Positions 28,400 through 38,019 of a stretch of 64,000 bases of DNA are shown here, one piece after another. This DNA is from Parazoarcus communis (lineage in GTDB: Bacteria; Pseudomonadota; Gammaproteobacteria; Burkholderiales; Rhodocyclaceae): NCBI RefSeq assembly GCF_003111665.1, contig NZ_CP022188.1:3224001-3288000 (forward strand), given 5' to 3'. The number at the start of each line of letters is the position of its first letter. The first letter of the stretch is position 1. A program made the translations under genes and the position numbers. The notes beneath the pieces are model-generated. The model was not told the origin of the DNA, ran no database searches, and saw nothing but the letters and a program-made list of their open reading frames with translations.

Positions 28400-28761
28400 G
28401 GTCTCGTAATCTCGTTCAAGCACGTGCGGGGCTGACGTGCGTAATCCGGTTGTATCGGCAGGCAGTTCGGGCATGTGCCGGCATGGGTTTTCAGCACGTG
28501 ATCGTAAGGGACGATACGCAGCATAAGCGTTCGTACATTGTCAGGTCACTGCTTTGTGGGCAAGCTCGGCTTCATCGGCGCCTGAGCGTGATGCGCCATC
28601 TGGCTCGGCGCTTCGCGGCCAAAGTGTCATGGGCGCTGGCGCCCCGTTTTCGATATGCTGTCGTCGAGATTTCCTGCGCCGGCCGTGTGCCGGCTTTTCT
28701 TTTTCGGCGGTCCCGACCTGCATGCTGTGCGCAGGTGTCCGCCGCTTTCGCGAGTAATGCA
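28400..28761 (+). promoter_or_regulatory. Structured leader region upstream of EamA transporter gene
   Basis: This 362-base divergent gap contains no credible gene. On the + strand a hairpin followed by TTTT lies at 28631-28650 (gggcgc / gcgccc) and a stronger terminator-like hairpin at 28678-28704. A terminator upstream of a gene rather than after one suggests an attenuated leader or a small RNA. The left end should also carry the hyi promoter. Confidence 0.45.
28678..28704 (+). terminator. Terminator-like hairpin inside the leader of the transporter gene
   Basis: The stem gccgg / ccggc closes a seven-base loop and is followed by TTTTCTTTTT. It ends 57 bases before the transporter ATG, with no gene upstream on this strand. 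Confidence 0.65.
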
Positions 28762-29655
28762 ATGCTTTCGGTTCGTCCTGCCAGGCTGGCAGTTGTGGCG
28801 CTGCTGTTGATGTCGCTGATCTGGGGTTACAACTGGGTGGTGATGAAGCAGGTGATCCGGTACGTGGATCCCTTCGACTTTTCTGCGATCCGCACGCTGC
28901 TTGCTGCGGTCGCGCTGTTTACCGTCGTGATCATCGCGCGCCGGCCGCTGCGCCCGGTGGCACTGCGCCAGTTGCTCCTGCTCGGTCTGCTGCAGACGGC
29001 GGCGTTTACTGCGCTGATTCAGTGGGCGCTGGTCAGCGGCGGTGCGGGCAAGACGGCCATCCTCGTCTACACCATGCCGTTCTGGCTGATGCCGTTGGCG
29101 TGGTGGCTCCTTGGCGAGCGCGTGCGTGGCGTGCAGTGGGTTGCGACTGTGGTGGCGGCCGTCGGCCTGGTGCTCATCCTCGATCCCTGGTCGATGGCTG
29201 GCAGCGTGATGGGCAATGTGCTGGCGGTCGGCGGCGGCCTGACCTGGGCACTGGCAACGGTGGTGGCCAAGCGCATGCGGCGCGACCATGATTTCGACCT
29301 GCTGTCGATGACGGCCTGGCAGATGCTGTTCGGCGCGATTGCGCTGTGTGTGGTGGCCTTGCTGGTGCCGTCGCGCCCAATCGATCCGACGCCCTATTTC
29401 TTTGGCGCACTGATCTATAACGCGGTGTTCGCCACTGCGCTGGCGTGGTTGCTGTGGCTCTATGTGCTGCAGAACCTGCCCGCAGGCGTAGCCGGTCTGT
29501 CGGCGCTGGGTATTCCCTTGATCGGCGCGCTCGCGGGCTGGATCGAACTGGGTGAGCGGCCAAGTACAGGCGAGTTTGCCGGCATGGCGCTGATCGTTGT
29601 GGCGCTGGCGCTGACCAGCCTGTGGCCCTTGTTGCAGGCACGGCGAAAGGCCTGA
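28762..29655 (+). CDS. EamA/DMT-family transporter
   Basis: This 297-residue membrane protein has about ten hydrophobic segments in two EamA repeats, starting with SLIWGYNWVVMK. DMT exporters of this kind move amino acids or metabolites, and no specific substrate can be named. I chose the ATG at 28762 because the first membrane segment follows at once; upstream in-frame codons run through the structured leader. Confidence 0.88.
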   Translation: MLSVRPARLAVVALLLMSLIWGYNWVVMKQVIRYVDPFDFSAIRTLLAAVALFTVVIIARRPLRPVALRQLLLLGLLQTAAFTALIQWALVSGGAGKTAILVYTMPFWLMPLAWWLLGERVRGVQWVATVVAAVGLVLILDPWSMAGSVMGNVLAVGGGLTWALATVVAKRMRRDHDFDLLSMTAWQMLFGAIALCVVALLVPSRPIDPTPYFFGALIYNAVFATALAWLLWLYVLQNLPAGVAGLSALGIPLIGALAGWIELGERPSTGEFAGMALIVVALALTSLWPLLQARRKA

Positions 29656-29717
29656 AATCACTGAGATCCCCGCTCGGGGAGGGGCGGCCCGCACAAGTGG
29701 CGGGCGCGCTCGATTAA

Positions 29718-30236
29718 TCAAGGCAAGGCGCAGTCGATCAGACCGACGGTGTCGAGCGTGATCTCGTCGCAGTTGTGTCCCGGCCCTGCGCGGTCGACGA
29801 CGAGGAAGTCGCACACTCCGCCAAGCGCGAGCAGCGGGTGGTGCCAGACGCCGGTGGCGTAGTTCACGCCCTGGTCGCCACGGGCCACGAACACCCGCAG
29901 TTGCGCAGCCGTCGGCGCCTCGCCCGCAGGCGCCACCACCACCAGGTAGGGCTTGCCCGACATCGGGATGAAGGCCTGGCTCGCCAGCGGGTGGCGCTCC
30001 ATCATCTCGACCCGAAAGGGCAGGGCGCGCGGCTGGCCGCGGAAGATGGACACGATCACCCGGCCGTCTGCGCCGGGTTCGATGTTCGCCAGATCGTGAT
30101 AGCGCTCGGTGTTACCGGCGTTGATGGTGAAGTGCTTCACCGCGTCGCAGGCTTCGATGACCTCGCCGAAAGGCGCAAAGGCCTCGCGGCTCAGCGGCTC
30201 GACCCTAAGCGACTGGATGGAGAGGGGGGTGGTCAT
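29718..30236 (-). CDS. allA: Ureidoglycolate lyase, copy 1
   Basis: This 172-residue cupin-like enzyme splits ureidoglycolate to glyoxylate and urea. FAPFGEVIE (about 20-28), [20 protein letters not shown] (about 65-84) and the [10 protein letters not shown] metal site (about 128-137) mark the AllA family. It follows allantoicase by 15 bases, so the pair acts in sequence from one transcript. A second copy about 7.8 kb away differs by some eight residues. Confidence 0.95.
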   Translation of the reverse strand: MTTPLSIQSLRVEPLSREAFAPFGEVIEACDAVKHFTINAGNTERYHDLANIEPGADGRVIVSIFRGQPRALPFRVEMMERHPLASQAFIPMSGKPYLVVVAPAGEAPTAAQLRVFVARGDQGVNYATGVWHHPLLALGGVCDFLVVDRAGPGHNCDEITLDTVGLIDCALP

Positions 30237-31298
30237 GGTGTGGTCCCGCGCTTACTTCGCGGCGACCTTGCCCCACAGACGCAGACGCGACACGCCACCA
30301 TCGGGAAAGATGTTGAAGCGCACGTGGCTCACCGTGCCGAGTTTCGTCAGCTCCTCGACATAGGTGTGGATCGAATCCGCCGCAAGCTTCTGCTCGGGCA
30401 GCAGGGTGTGCCAGAACATGCTCTCGGTGGTGATCGAGCGATCGGTGCCGCCGCTCACGAACGCGGCCTGTACCGAACAACGGTCGGGGAAGTTGCCCTT
30501 GAAGAAGGCGGTGTCGACCTCGATCTTCTCGATCGTGCCGGGCGCGCCCAGTTCGAGCACGCACCAGTCGTTGCCAGGCTCGCGGCGGCGACGGGTCTCC
30601 CAGCCGTCACCCATGTTCTTGCCAGGTCCGGGCAGCATCAGCGCCGCGGCCGACGAACCGAAGCTGGCGTCGTTCCACGACACCGCACGTCCGCCGTTTT
30701 CCATCGCCACCAGATCGACCAGCGCATCCGGCGCGGCATTTTCCAGTCCGCCCACCGGACGCCCATACACCCGCAGACGGGCAATGCCGCCATCGGGGAA
30801 GATATTGACGCGCAGATGCGTCCACGCCGCGTCGCTCGCGCATTCGAGCAGGTGGTGTGCGTTCGGGCCGAGCGGCGTCGCCGGCAGGATCTCGGTCCAG
30901 CTTGCCGCCGTGAGCACCTCGACCTCGTCGGACTCGGACACGCAGGCCTCGATCGAGACCGCCGGCGGATAGTTGCCGGTGAAGTGGCTGGTATCGACGT
31001 CGAAGCCGCGAATCACCCCCTTCACGCCGAGCTTGACCAGCGCCCAGTCGTAGCCTGCCACGCGCTTGCGGCGCGACTCCCAGCCATCCATCCACTTGCC
31101 GTTGGTGTCGAACTTGCCGGGCACGAACTGCGCCGGCTCCGGATTGAGCATGCGGGCGACTTCGGCAAAGAAGTCGTCGGACGCGAACAGCGCCTTCGCA
31201 CCCAGCCGGGTGCTGGCGAGATCGACCGAGCGCAGCGCCCATTCGGGCAGGTCGGCGGGTTGGGCAAAGACGGGGGCGCCGGGGGTGTGACTGGCCAT
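29730..31298 (-). repeat. Duplicated alc-allA unit, copy 1
   Basis: The allantoicase and ureidoglycolate lyase genes with the intergenic bases between them recur at 37513-39081 in the same orientation with only scattered base differences. Homology breaks down near the alc start codon, so the two copies have different upstream regions. Confidence 0.92.
30252..31298 (-). CDS. alc: Allantoicase, copy 1
   Basis: This 348-residue enzyme hydrolyses allantoate to ureidoglycolate and urea. It consists of two allantoicase (discoidin-like) repeats, each ending in a similar VRxNIFPDGGxxRLRxxG signature (around residues 175 and 335). The ATG at 31298 is preceded by GAGGAGA. The upstream region contains candidate GntR operator sites. 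The other copy differs by about five residues. Confidence 0.95.
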   Translation of the reverse strand: MASHTPGAPVFAQPADLPEWALRSVDLASTRLGAKALFASDDFFAEVARMLNPEPAQFVPGKFDTNGKWMDGWESRRKRVAGYDWALVKLGVKGVIRGFDVDTSHFTGNYPPAVSIEACVSESDEVEVLTAASWTEILPATPLGPNAHHLLECASDAAWTHLRVNIFPDGGIARLRVYGRPVGGLENAAPDALVDLVAMENGGRAVSWNDASFGSSAAALMLPGPGKNMGDGWETRRRREPGNDWCVLELGAPGTIEKIEVDTAFFKGNFPDRCSVQAAFVSGGTDRSITTESMFWHTLLPEQKLAADSIHTYVEELTKLGTVSHVRFNIFPDGGVSRLRLWGKVAAK

Positions 31299-31788
31299 CG
31301 ATGAAATCTCCTCTGTTGGGGTCCGTGGACCGCCTGTGTGTCTGTTCGGGTCGTCCCCGGCCGCAGCTCCCGACGCCGCCGTCATGGTCAGCGGTGCGGC
31401 GCGCAGTGTGAGTCGTTTCCGGTTGGAAGCGGGGGGCAGGGGATTGCTGCTGCATTGTATTTTCGAACCGATAAAATCGTATACAAAAAATATTTGATAC
31501 CAGTGGGTGGTTCACATGAACAGCCTGCGGCACCCGTTAAAAGCCTTTTCCTGCCGGTGCCTCAATAACGTTCTTCCATCTTGCGGTGGCTGCGAAGGGC
31601 GCTCCGGATTGGTGCGCATGCACGTTAACTGGGCGTTCTGTGACTTGCCGTGGTGCATGTGGAGCGAGATTCGGTGGAAGCTGATCGCAGTACGATTGAT
31701 TGTGTTTATGAGTACAAATTTTGATTGTTTCGTATACAAACAGACTCTAAACTTTGCCCAATGAAAAGGGTCCTCCGAGGACTTCAGC
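31299..31788. promoter_or_regulatory. Divergent alc/gntR control region with two TCGTATACAAA sites
   Basis: This AT-rich 490-base gap separates copy 1 of alc from a GntR-family regulator. The word tcgtatacaaa occurs at 31477-31487 and again at 31730-31740. It is a near-palindrome centred on gtatac, a shape common for GntR/FCD operators. A looser relative, gagtacaaat, lies near 31711. No gene is visible in the gap. Confidence 0.6.
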
Positions 31789-32565
31789 GTGCATCGGGGA
31801 GAGGCAAAGTTGAGCAAGAAACGATCACCCATTGATCTGGGCTCGCTCCAGAGCGAAGAAACCATGACGGGTAGCGGACGTGACGAAGCGATCTACCGCA
31901 ATCTTTACGCGGCCATCGTGGAGAACCATCTCGAGCCCGGAACCAAGCTGCCGGAAGACACGCTGGCCGAGGCCTTTGGCGTCAGCCGCACCAGTATCCG
32001 CAAGGTGCTTCAGCGCCTGGCTTACGAGCGGCTGGTCGACATCCGCCTGAACCGCGGCGCCACCGTGGCCCAGCCTACGGTCAAGGAGGCGCGTGATGTT
32101 TTCGCCGCACGTCGCATCGTCGAATGCGGCGCGATCGCGCAGGTCGTTGCCCGGGCGACGCCTGCGAAGCTCGACGAGTTGCGTGACATCGTGCGGCGTG
32201 AGCAGGAGGCGGAAGCGCGGGGCGATCGCCGCGAATCCATCTATCTGTCGGGCGAGTTTCATGTCGCGCTGAGTCGTCTGTCCGAGAACGACACCATCAG
32301 CGACATCCTCGCCGGGCTGGTATCGCGCTCGTCGCTGGTCATTGCCACCTTCGGCTCGCCGATGTCGGGCAGTTGTCGTCATACCGAGCACCACGACGTG
32401 CTCGATTTGATTGCAGCGGGCGATGCCGATGGCGCGCGCGAGTGGATGGAACGTCACCTGCGGGACGTGGAGCGCAGCGTCGTACTGCTCGAAGAGAACC
32501 CCGCTGCGCCCGATCTGCGCCGAATCCTCGACGACGTGGCGCAGCGCCAGCGCCGCCAGCGCTGA
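31789..32565 (+). CDS. GntR-family regulator with FCD ligand domain
   Basis: This protein of up to 258 residues has a GntR winged helix (LPEDTLAEAFGVSRTSIRKVLQRL) and a C-terminal FCD all-helical ligand domain with metal-type histidines (HTEHHDVLD). The GTG at 31789 has GAGGA upstream, but the TTG at 31810, preceded by GGGAGAGG, is an equally good start. It sits between the alc-allA pair and the allantoin racemase, permease and allantoinase genes, and is probably their regulator, with a ureide as signal. Confidence 0.92.
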   Translation: MHRGEAKLSKKRSPIDLGSLQSEETMTGSGRDEAIYRNLYAAIVENHLEPGTKLPEDTLAEAFGVSRTSIRKVLQRLAYERLVDIRLNRGATVAQPTVKEARDVFAARRIVECGAIAQVVARATPAKLDELRDIVRREQEAEARGDRRESIYLSGEFHVALSRLSENDTISDILAGLVSRSSLVIATFGSPMSGSCRHTEHHDVLDLIAAGDADGAREWMERHLRDVERSVVLLEENPAAPDLRRILDDVAQRQRRQR

Positions 32566-32618
32566 TCAACGACGGCCAAGGCTTGGCTGACAGGCGATAC
32601 TCAGGAGAACAGCAGCAG

Positions 32619-33350
32619 ATGCATATCAGGCTCATCAACCCCAACACCACGGCAAGCATGACCGCGAAGATCGGCGAGGCGGCCGCGCGTGTCGCCGCTG
32701 CCGGCACGCAGACCTCGGCCTGCAATCCGCTTGCGGGTCCGGTTTCGATCGAAAGCCATTTCGACGAGGCGATCAGCGCAGTCGGCGTGCTCGAAGAAAT
32801 CCGTCGCGGCGAGACGGAGAACATCGACGCCTACATCATCGCGTGCTTCGGCGACCCCGGCCTGCTCGCCGCGCGTGAGCTGAGCCGTGCGCCGGTGATT
32901 GGCATTGCCGAGGCTGCCTTTCATCTAGCCACCCTGATCAGCACACGCTTCTCGATCGTGACCACGCTCGGTCGCACCTGCATCATCGCCGAGCACCTGC
33001 TGCAGAGCTATGGCTTTGCCCACCACTGCCGGCGCGTGCGCGCCGCGGAAATTCCGGTGCTCGACCTCGAGGACGATGGCGCCTGCGCGCTCGACCGCAT
33101 CATCGAAGAGTGCCGCCGGGCGCGGGACGAAGACGGTGTAGGTGCGATTGTGCTCGGCTGTGGCGGCATGGCCGACCTCACCGCGCAGATCCGCGACGCG
33201 GTCGGTCTGCCGATCGTCGAGGGCGTGACCGCTGCGGTGAAGCTGGCCGAATCCCTCGTCAGCCTGGGGCTGCAAACCAGCAAGCATGGCGATCTCGCCT
33301 TTCCGCGCCCGAAGCAATTCATCGGGCACTTCGATTATCTGAGTGCATGA
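32619..33350 (+). CDS. hpxA: Allantoin/hydantoin racemase (Asp/Glu racemase family)
   Basis: This 243-residue protein has the paired active-site cysteines of the Asp/Glu-hydantoin racemase family, in IIACFGDPG (about residue 77) and VLGCGGMAD (about 180). HpxA-type members interconvert allantoin enantiomers before ring opening. The ATG at 32619 follows CAGGAGAAC; longer in-frame readings overlap the regulator gene. It is followed by an NCS1 permease and allantoinase, which supports allantoin over other hydantoins. Confidence 0.88.
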   Translation: MHIRLINPNTTASMTAKIGEAAARVAAAGTQTSACNPLAGPVSIESHFDEAISAVGVLEEIRRGETENIDAYIIACFGDPGLLAARELSRAPVIGIAEAAFHLATLISTRFSIVTTLGRTCIIAEHLLQSYGFAHHCRRVRAAEIPVLDLEDDGACALDRIIEECRRARDEDGVGAIVLGCGGMADLTAQIRDAVGLPIVEGVTAAVKLAESLVSLGLQTSKHGDLAFPRPKQFIGHFDYLSA

Positions 33351-33444
33351 GCAATCGCGGCAGCCACTGCACAGAACAGTGGCGCCGCAAGCGTGAGACC
33401 GCGCGGTGTGCGCACCGCATCCCCAAACGAAAAGGAGCGTCACC

Positions 33445-34830
33445 ATGACGAGTAACACCGAGGCAATTCGTGCCCCCGGCCTGCAGCCGGGCAGCGAGCA
33501 CACGGCCACAACCGGCCACGGCAAGGGGCTGGGTGAAGAATCCCTGGCGCCGCAGCAGACCCGCATCATGGGCAAGTGGTCCTATCTGCTGGCATGGTTC
33601 GGCGGTTGCGTGTCGATCGGCACTTTCGCAATGGGCTCGAGCATCGTCGGTACGCTGAACCTGTTGCAGGCCACGGTTGCCATCGCGGTCGGCTGCTTCG
33701 TGATCGGTATTGCGCTGGCCATCAACGGCGCTGCGGGCTACAAGTACGGCATTCCCTTTGTGGTTCAGGCGCGCTCGGCGTTCGGGTTTGCTGGAACCAA
33801 GTTTCCGGGGCTGGTACGGGCGGTGCCGGCCATCGTCTGGTATGGCTTCCAGAGCTGGGTGGGGGCAGGGGCGCTCAATGCGGTGTCGGCCTCATTGTTT
33901 GGCTTCGACAACCTGGTGTTCTGGTTCATCGTATTCCAGTTTCTGCAGATCGGCCTGTCGGTGCTCGGCTTCCAGGGCATCAAGTGGCTGGAGAACATCG
34001 GCAGCGGCTTCATCCTGGTGTCGCTGACCTACATGTTCTTCAGCGTCATCGACAAGTACGGCGATGTCATCACCGAGCGACTGGTGAACATCGAAGGCAC
34101 CTGGGGCCTGCCGTTCTGGGGCGCAACCATGCTCTTTCTCGGTATCTACAGCACCATGATGCTCAACGTCAGCGACTATGCACGCGAGCTCGAGAAGGGC
34201 GTGCGCCGTGCGCCGCTGACGACGATTTACGCCATGTCCATCCTGCCGTGCACGCTGTTCATGGGCCTGATCGGGCTGATGGTGTCGGGTGCGACCGGTG
34301 TGGCCGATCCGATCCAGGTGTTTTCCAGCGCGGTAGACAACAAGCCGCTGCTGATCGCGACGCTGCTCTTCATCACCTTTGCGCAGGTCACCACCAACGT
34401 GCTCAACAACGTGGTGCCGCCAACCTATGTGCTGATGGACGTGTTCAAGCTGTCGTTCCGCAGTTCGGCGATCATCGTCGGCCTGCTCGCCTTTGGCACC
34501 TTCCCGTGGGAACTGGTCAAGGACGAATCCGCCGCTGGCCTGCAGTTTTTTGTGCAGACCTATTCGGCATTCCTGGGGCCGATCTTCGCTGTGCTGGTCG
34601 TCGATTACTACATCATCCGCCGCCGCACGCTGGATCTGGGGAAGCTGTACGACGAGAACGGACCCTACCGTGGGGTGAACTACGCAGGCATCGTGGCCTC
34701 ATTGATCGGTGCGGGTGTCGCGCTGAGCTTTTCCTCTGTGTCCTGGTATGCCAGCCTGTTGCCTGCCGGCCTCAGCTACTGGCTGTTGATGAAGAACTGG
34801 AGCGCTTGCAAGCGTTTCTGCGAAAACTGA
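33445..34830 (+). CDS. NCS1-family permease (allantoin/nucleobase type), copy 1
   Basis: This 461-residue membrane protein is an NCS1 symporter with about twelve membrane segments. Conserved stretches include the loop KYGIPFVVQARSAFG (about 99-113) and, later, TNVLNNVVPPTYVLMD. It lies between allantoin racemase and allantoinase, so allantoin is the likely cargo, with uracil, hydantoin or urate as alternatives. AAAGGAG precedes the ATG. Confidence 0.9.
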   Translation: MTSNTEAIRAPGLQPGSEHTATTGHGKGLGEESLAPQQTRIMGKWSYLLAWFGGCVSIGTFAMGSSIVGTLNLLQATVAIAVGCFVIGIALAINGAAGYKYGIPFVVQARSAFGFAGTKFPGLVRAVPAIVWYGFQSWVGAGALNAVSASLFGFDNLVFWFIVFQFLQIGLSVLGFQGIKWLENIGSGFILVSLTYMFFSVIDKYGDVITERLVNIEGTWGLPFWGATMLFLGIYSTMMLNVSDYARELEKGVRRAPLTTIYAMSILPCTLFMGLIGLMVSGATGVADPIQVFSSAVDNKPLLIATLLFITFAQVTTNVLNNVVPPTYVLMDVFKLSFRSSAIIVGLLAFGTFPWELVKDESAAGLQFFVQTYSAFLGPIFAVLVVDYYIIRRRTLDLGKLYDENGPYRGVNYAGIVASLIGAGVALSFSSVSWYASLLPAGLSYWLLMKNWSACKRFCEN

Positions 34831-34891
34831 TCTGCCGACGCGCAGCCGCCCCGACGCGGGCGCTGCACCCGGTGCTCGTGGAGAACCTCTC

Positions 34892-35818
34892 ATGAAGCCT
34901 GATTCGAACTACCCCCGCGACCTCATCGGCTACGGCCGCAACCCGCCGCATGCCAACTGGCCGGGCAAGGCCCGCGTGGCAGTGCAGTTCGTGCTGAACT
35001 ACGAGGAAGGCGGCGAGAACTGTGTGCTCCACGGCGACCCGGGCAGTGAGCAGTTTCTGTCGGAGCTATTCAACGCGGCCAGCTACCCCGAGCGCCACAT
35101 GTCGATGGAAGGCATCTACGAATATGGCTCGCGGGTCGGCGGGTGGCGCATCCTGCGCGAGTTCGAGCGTCGCGGGCTGCCGCTGACCATCTTCGGTGTG
35201 TCGACTGCGCTCGAGCGTCACCCCGAAATGACCGCGGCCTTCCGCGAGCTCGGCCACGAGATCGCCTGTCATGGCTGGAAATGGATTCACTATCAGGGCG
35301 TGGATGAGGCGATCGAGCGCGAGCACATGCGCATCGGCATGGAAATCATCGAGCGCCTCACCGGCGAGCGTGCGCTGGGCTGGTACACCGGGCGCGATTC
35401 CCCCAATACGCGGCGCCTGGTCGCGGACTACGGCGGCTTTCTGTATGACTCCGACTACTACGGCGACGACCTGCCGTTCTGGACCCAGGTCGAGAAAACC
35501 GACGGCAGCACCACGCCGCACCTGATTGTGCCTTACACGCTCGACACCAACGACATGCGTTTCTCGCTGCCGCAGGGCTTCTCCCATGGCGACGAGTTCT
35601 TCGAGTACCTGCGCGACGCGTTCGACGTGATGTACGCCGAAGGCGAAGAGCGTCCGGCCATGATGAGCGTGGGCATGCACTGCCGCCTGCTCGGCCGGCC
35701 AGGGCGTTTCCGTGCCTTGCAGCGCTTCCTCGACCATATCGAGAAGCACGATCGCGTGTGGGTGTGCCGCCGCGTGGATGTCGCGCGTCACTGGATCGAG
35801 CACCACCCGCATCCCTGA
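34892..35818 (+). CDS. puuE: Allantoinase PuuE (polysaccharide deacetylase-like)
   Basis: This 308-residue enzyme opens allantoin to allantoate. It is of the metal-independent PuuE type built on a polysaccharide-deacetylase fold, not the amidohydrolase AllB. RDLIGYGRNPPHANWPG-type start (about 9-25), EIACHGWKWIHYQ (about 124-136) and LGWYTGRDSPNTRRL (about 160-174) are family marks. It follows the NCS1 permease by 61 bases. Confidence 0.95.
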   Translation: MKPDSNYPRDLIGYGRNPPHANWPGKARVAVQFVLNYEEGGENCVLHGDPGSEQFLSELFNAASYPERHMSMEGIYEYGSRVGGWRILREFERRGLPLTIFGVSTALERHPEMTAAFRELGHEIACHGWKWIHYQGVDEAIEREHMRIGMEIIERLTGERALGWYTGRDSPNTRRLVADYGGFLYDSDYYGDDLPFWTQVEKTDGSTTPHLIVPYTLDTNDMRFSLPQGFSHGDEFFEYLRDAFDVMYAEGEERPAMMSVGMHCRLLGRPGRFRALQRFLDHIEKHDRVWVCRRVDVARHWIEHHPHP

Positions 35819-35947
35819 GTTGCTTCAACCCTGAAATGCCGCTTCGGCGGCTTCGAATTGCCCGATGCAAATCGGGCAAGGGCTTCGTGCGTCCGTCGTA
35901 CGCCCAACCTAAAACCACAAAGGCCTGAAAAAGGCATGGAGTCTCGC

Positions 35948-37405
35948 ATGGAAAAAATCGACATGAAGATCCACAAGGTGGATCCGAGTCTGTACAACGA
36001 CGACCTCGCGCCGCTCGAACCGGGCAAGCGCAAGTGGGGCTGGTTCGAGATCTTCAACGTGTGGTCGAACGACATTCAGAGCCTGTTCGGCTACACGCTT
36101 GCGGCAACCCTGTTCATCTCATACGGCCTCAACGGCTGGGCGGTGTTTGCCGGCATCCTGCTCGCCGGCATCATCGTGAATTTTCTGGTGAATCTCACCG
36201 GCAAGCCCGGCGTGAAGTACGGCATCCCCTATCCGGTGATTGCGCGCGCCAGCATGGGGGTGCGCGGTGCCAACTTCCCGGCGCTGATTCGCGGCATCGT
36301 CGCCATCTTCTGGTACGGGGTGCAGACCTACTTCGCGTCCACCGCGCTGGGCCTGTTGTTCAACGCCTTGCTCGACCATCCCGGTGGCCCCAGCTTTCTC
36401 GGCATGGACGCAGTGGGCTGGTTCTCGTATGCCGTCGTGTGCGTATTCCAGCTGGGGCTTTTCCTGCGCGGGTTCGACTGGATCACCAACTTCCTGAACT
36501 GGGCGGGGCCACTGGTCTACCTGGTGATGATCGCGCTGCTGGGCGTCATCTGGTACAAGGCCGGCGGTGGTCTGCTCAACGAACTGGGCAGCATCTTCAG
36601 CGGCCGGGGCGAGCATCCGGGTGGGCCGGTCGCGGCCTTCGTGGCCGTGGTCGGCACCATGGTGGCTTACTTCGCTGCAGTGGTGATCAACTATGGCGAC
36701 TTCTCGCGCTTCGTGAAAAACGAGTCGCAGATGAAATGGGGCAACTTTCTCGGTCTGCCGGTCAGTCTGGCCTTCTTCTCCTTCCTCGCGCTGTTCATCA
36801 CCGCCGGCACAGCCGTGCTGTTTGGTGAGGTCGTGACCAACCCGGCCGACATGGTGGCCAAGGTGGATAACCTGGCGCTTACCATCATTGCCGCGCTGAC
36901 CTTCTTCGCCGCCACCGTGGGCATCAACCTGGTGGCCAACTTCATCCCTGCCGCCTTCGGTCTCGCCAACCTGGCGCCGGCCCGCATCAGCGCCCGCACC
37001 GGCGGCATCATCACCGCGGTGATCGCCTTCTTCATCGGCGGGCTGTGGGTCTCGCTGATCAGCAACATCGGCATCGCGGGCTTCGTCGACACCTTGGGTG
37101 CCGTGCTGGCACCGCTCTATGGCATCGTCGTTGCCGACTACTACCTGGTACGCAAGCAGAAGCTCGACCTGCAGGACCTGTTCTCGGCCGAGCCGGGCTC
37201 CACTTACTACTTCGACAATGGCTGGAACAAGCGCGCGCTGTTCGCGTTCTCGGTGGCTTCGGTGTTCTCGGTGATGTCGGTATGGACGCCTGCGCTGGCC
37301 GCGCTGTCGGGATTCTCGTGGCTGTTCGGAGCCTTGCTCGGTGCGGTGCTGCACCTGGTGCTGATGCGCCGGGCGCGTGTGCTGCCGGTGCCCGAAAGCG
37401 CCTGA
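35948..37405 (+). CDS. NCS1-family permease, second type
   Basis: This 485-residue NCS1 symporter is only distantly similar to the first one. KYGIPYPVIARASMGVRG and INYGDFSRFVKNE are family marks. I chose the ATG at 35948, which has GGAG seven bases upstream; another in-frame ATG lies 12 bases earlier. Its cargo may be urate, xanthine, hydantoin or allantoin. It ends at a strong terminator before the second allA-alc pair, which points the other way. Confidence 0.88.
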   Translation: MEKIDMKIHKVDPSLYNDDLAPLEPGKRKWGWFEIFNVWSNDIQSLFGYTLAATLFISYGLNGWAVFAGILLAGIIVNFLVNLTGKPGVKYGIPYPVIARASMGVRGANFPALIRGIVAIFWYGVQTYFASTALGLLFNALLDHPGGPSFLGMDAVGWFSYAVVCVFQLGLFLRGFDWITNFLNWAGPLVYLVMIALLGVIWYKAGGGLLNELGSIFSGRGEHPGGPVAAFVAVVGTMVAYFAAVVINYGDFSRFVKNESQMKWGNFLGLPVSLAFFSFLALFITAGTAVLFGEVVTNPADMVAKVDNLALTIIAALTFFAATVGINLVANFIPAAFGLANLAPARISARTGGIITAVIAFFIGGLWVSLISNIGIAGFVDTLGAVLAPLYGIVVADYYLVRKQKLDLQDLFSAEPGSTYYFDNGWNKRALFAFSVASVFSVMSVWTPALAALSGFSWLFGALLGAVLHLVLMRRARVLPVPESA

Positions 37406-37438
37406 GTGTCGCGGGCTGACAATGCCCGTTGAAGCGTG

Positions 37439-37480
37439 ATGGGCGGCCTACCGGTTTCAGCTGGTGGGCCGCCCATTTCG
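37439..37480. terminator. Bidirectional terminator between permease and allA copy 2
   Basis: A 10-base-pair stem (atgggcggcc / ggccgcccat) followed by TTTCGTTT lies between two convergent genes. Confidence 0.82.
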
Positions 37481-37500
37481 TTTACTGCGCGCTCAGTGAC

Positions 37501-38019
37501 TCAAAGCGGGACGCAGTCGATCAGGCCGACGGTGTCGAGCGTGACCTCGTCGCAGTTGTGTCCCGGCCCTGCGCGGTCGACCACGAGGAAGTCGCACACC
37601 GCGCCAAGCGCGAGCAGTGGGTGATGCCAGACGCCGGTGGCGTAGTTCACGCCCTGGTCGCCACGCGCCACGAACACCCGCAACTGCATAGCCGTCGGCG
37701 GCTCACCCGCGGGCGCCACCACCACCAGGTAGGGCTTGCCCGACATCGGAATGAAGGCCTGGCTCGCCAGCGGATGGCGCTCCATCATCTCGACGCGGAA
37801 GGGCAGGGCGCGCGGCTGGCCGCGGAAGATGGACACGATCACCCGGCCGTCTGCGCCGGGTTCTATGTTCGCCAGATCGTGGTAACGCTCGGTGTTGCCG
37901 GCGTTGATGGTGAAGTGCTTCACCGCGTCGCTGGCCTCGATGACCTCGCCGAAAGGCGCGAAGGCCTCGCGGCTCAGCGGCTCGACCCTAAGCGACTGGA
38001 TGGAGAGGGGGGTGGTCAT
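37501..38019 (-). CDS. allA: Ureidoglycolate lyase, copy 2
   Basis: This 172-residue AllA is near-identical to the copy at 29.7 kb. The differences I see are C to S near residue 30, AxxA to PxxM near 106, G to A near 139, I to V near 157 and a changed C-terminal tripeptide. All metal-site and substrate stretches are kept, so both copies are probably active. Confidence 0.95.
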   Translation of the reverse strand: MTTPLSIQSLRVEPLSREAFAPFGEVIEASDAVKHFTINAGNTERYHDLANIEPGADGRVIVSIFRGQPRALPFRVEMMERHPLASQAFIPMSGKPYLVVVAPAGEPPTAMQLRVFVARGDQGVNYATGVWHHPLLALGAVCDFLVVDRAGPGHNCDEVTLDTVGLIDCVPL

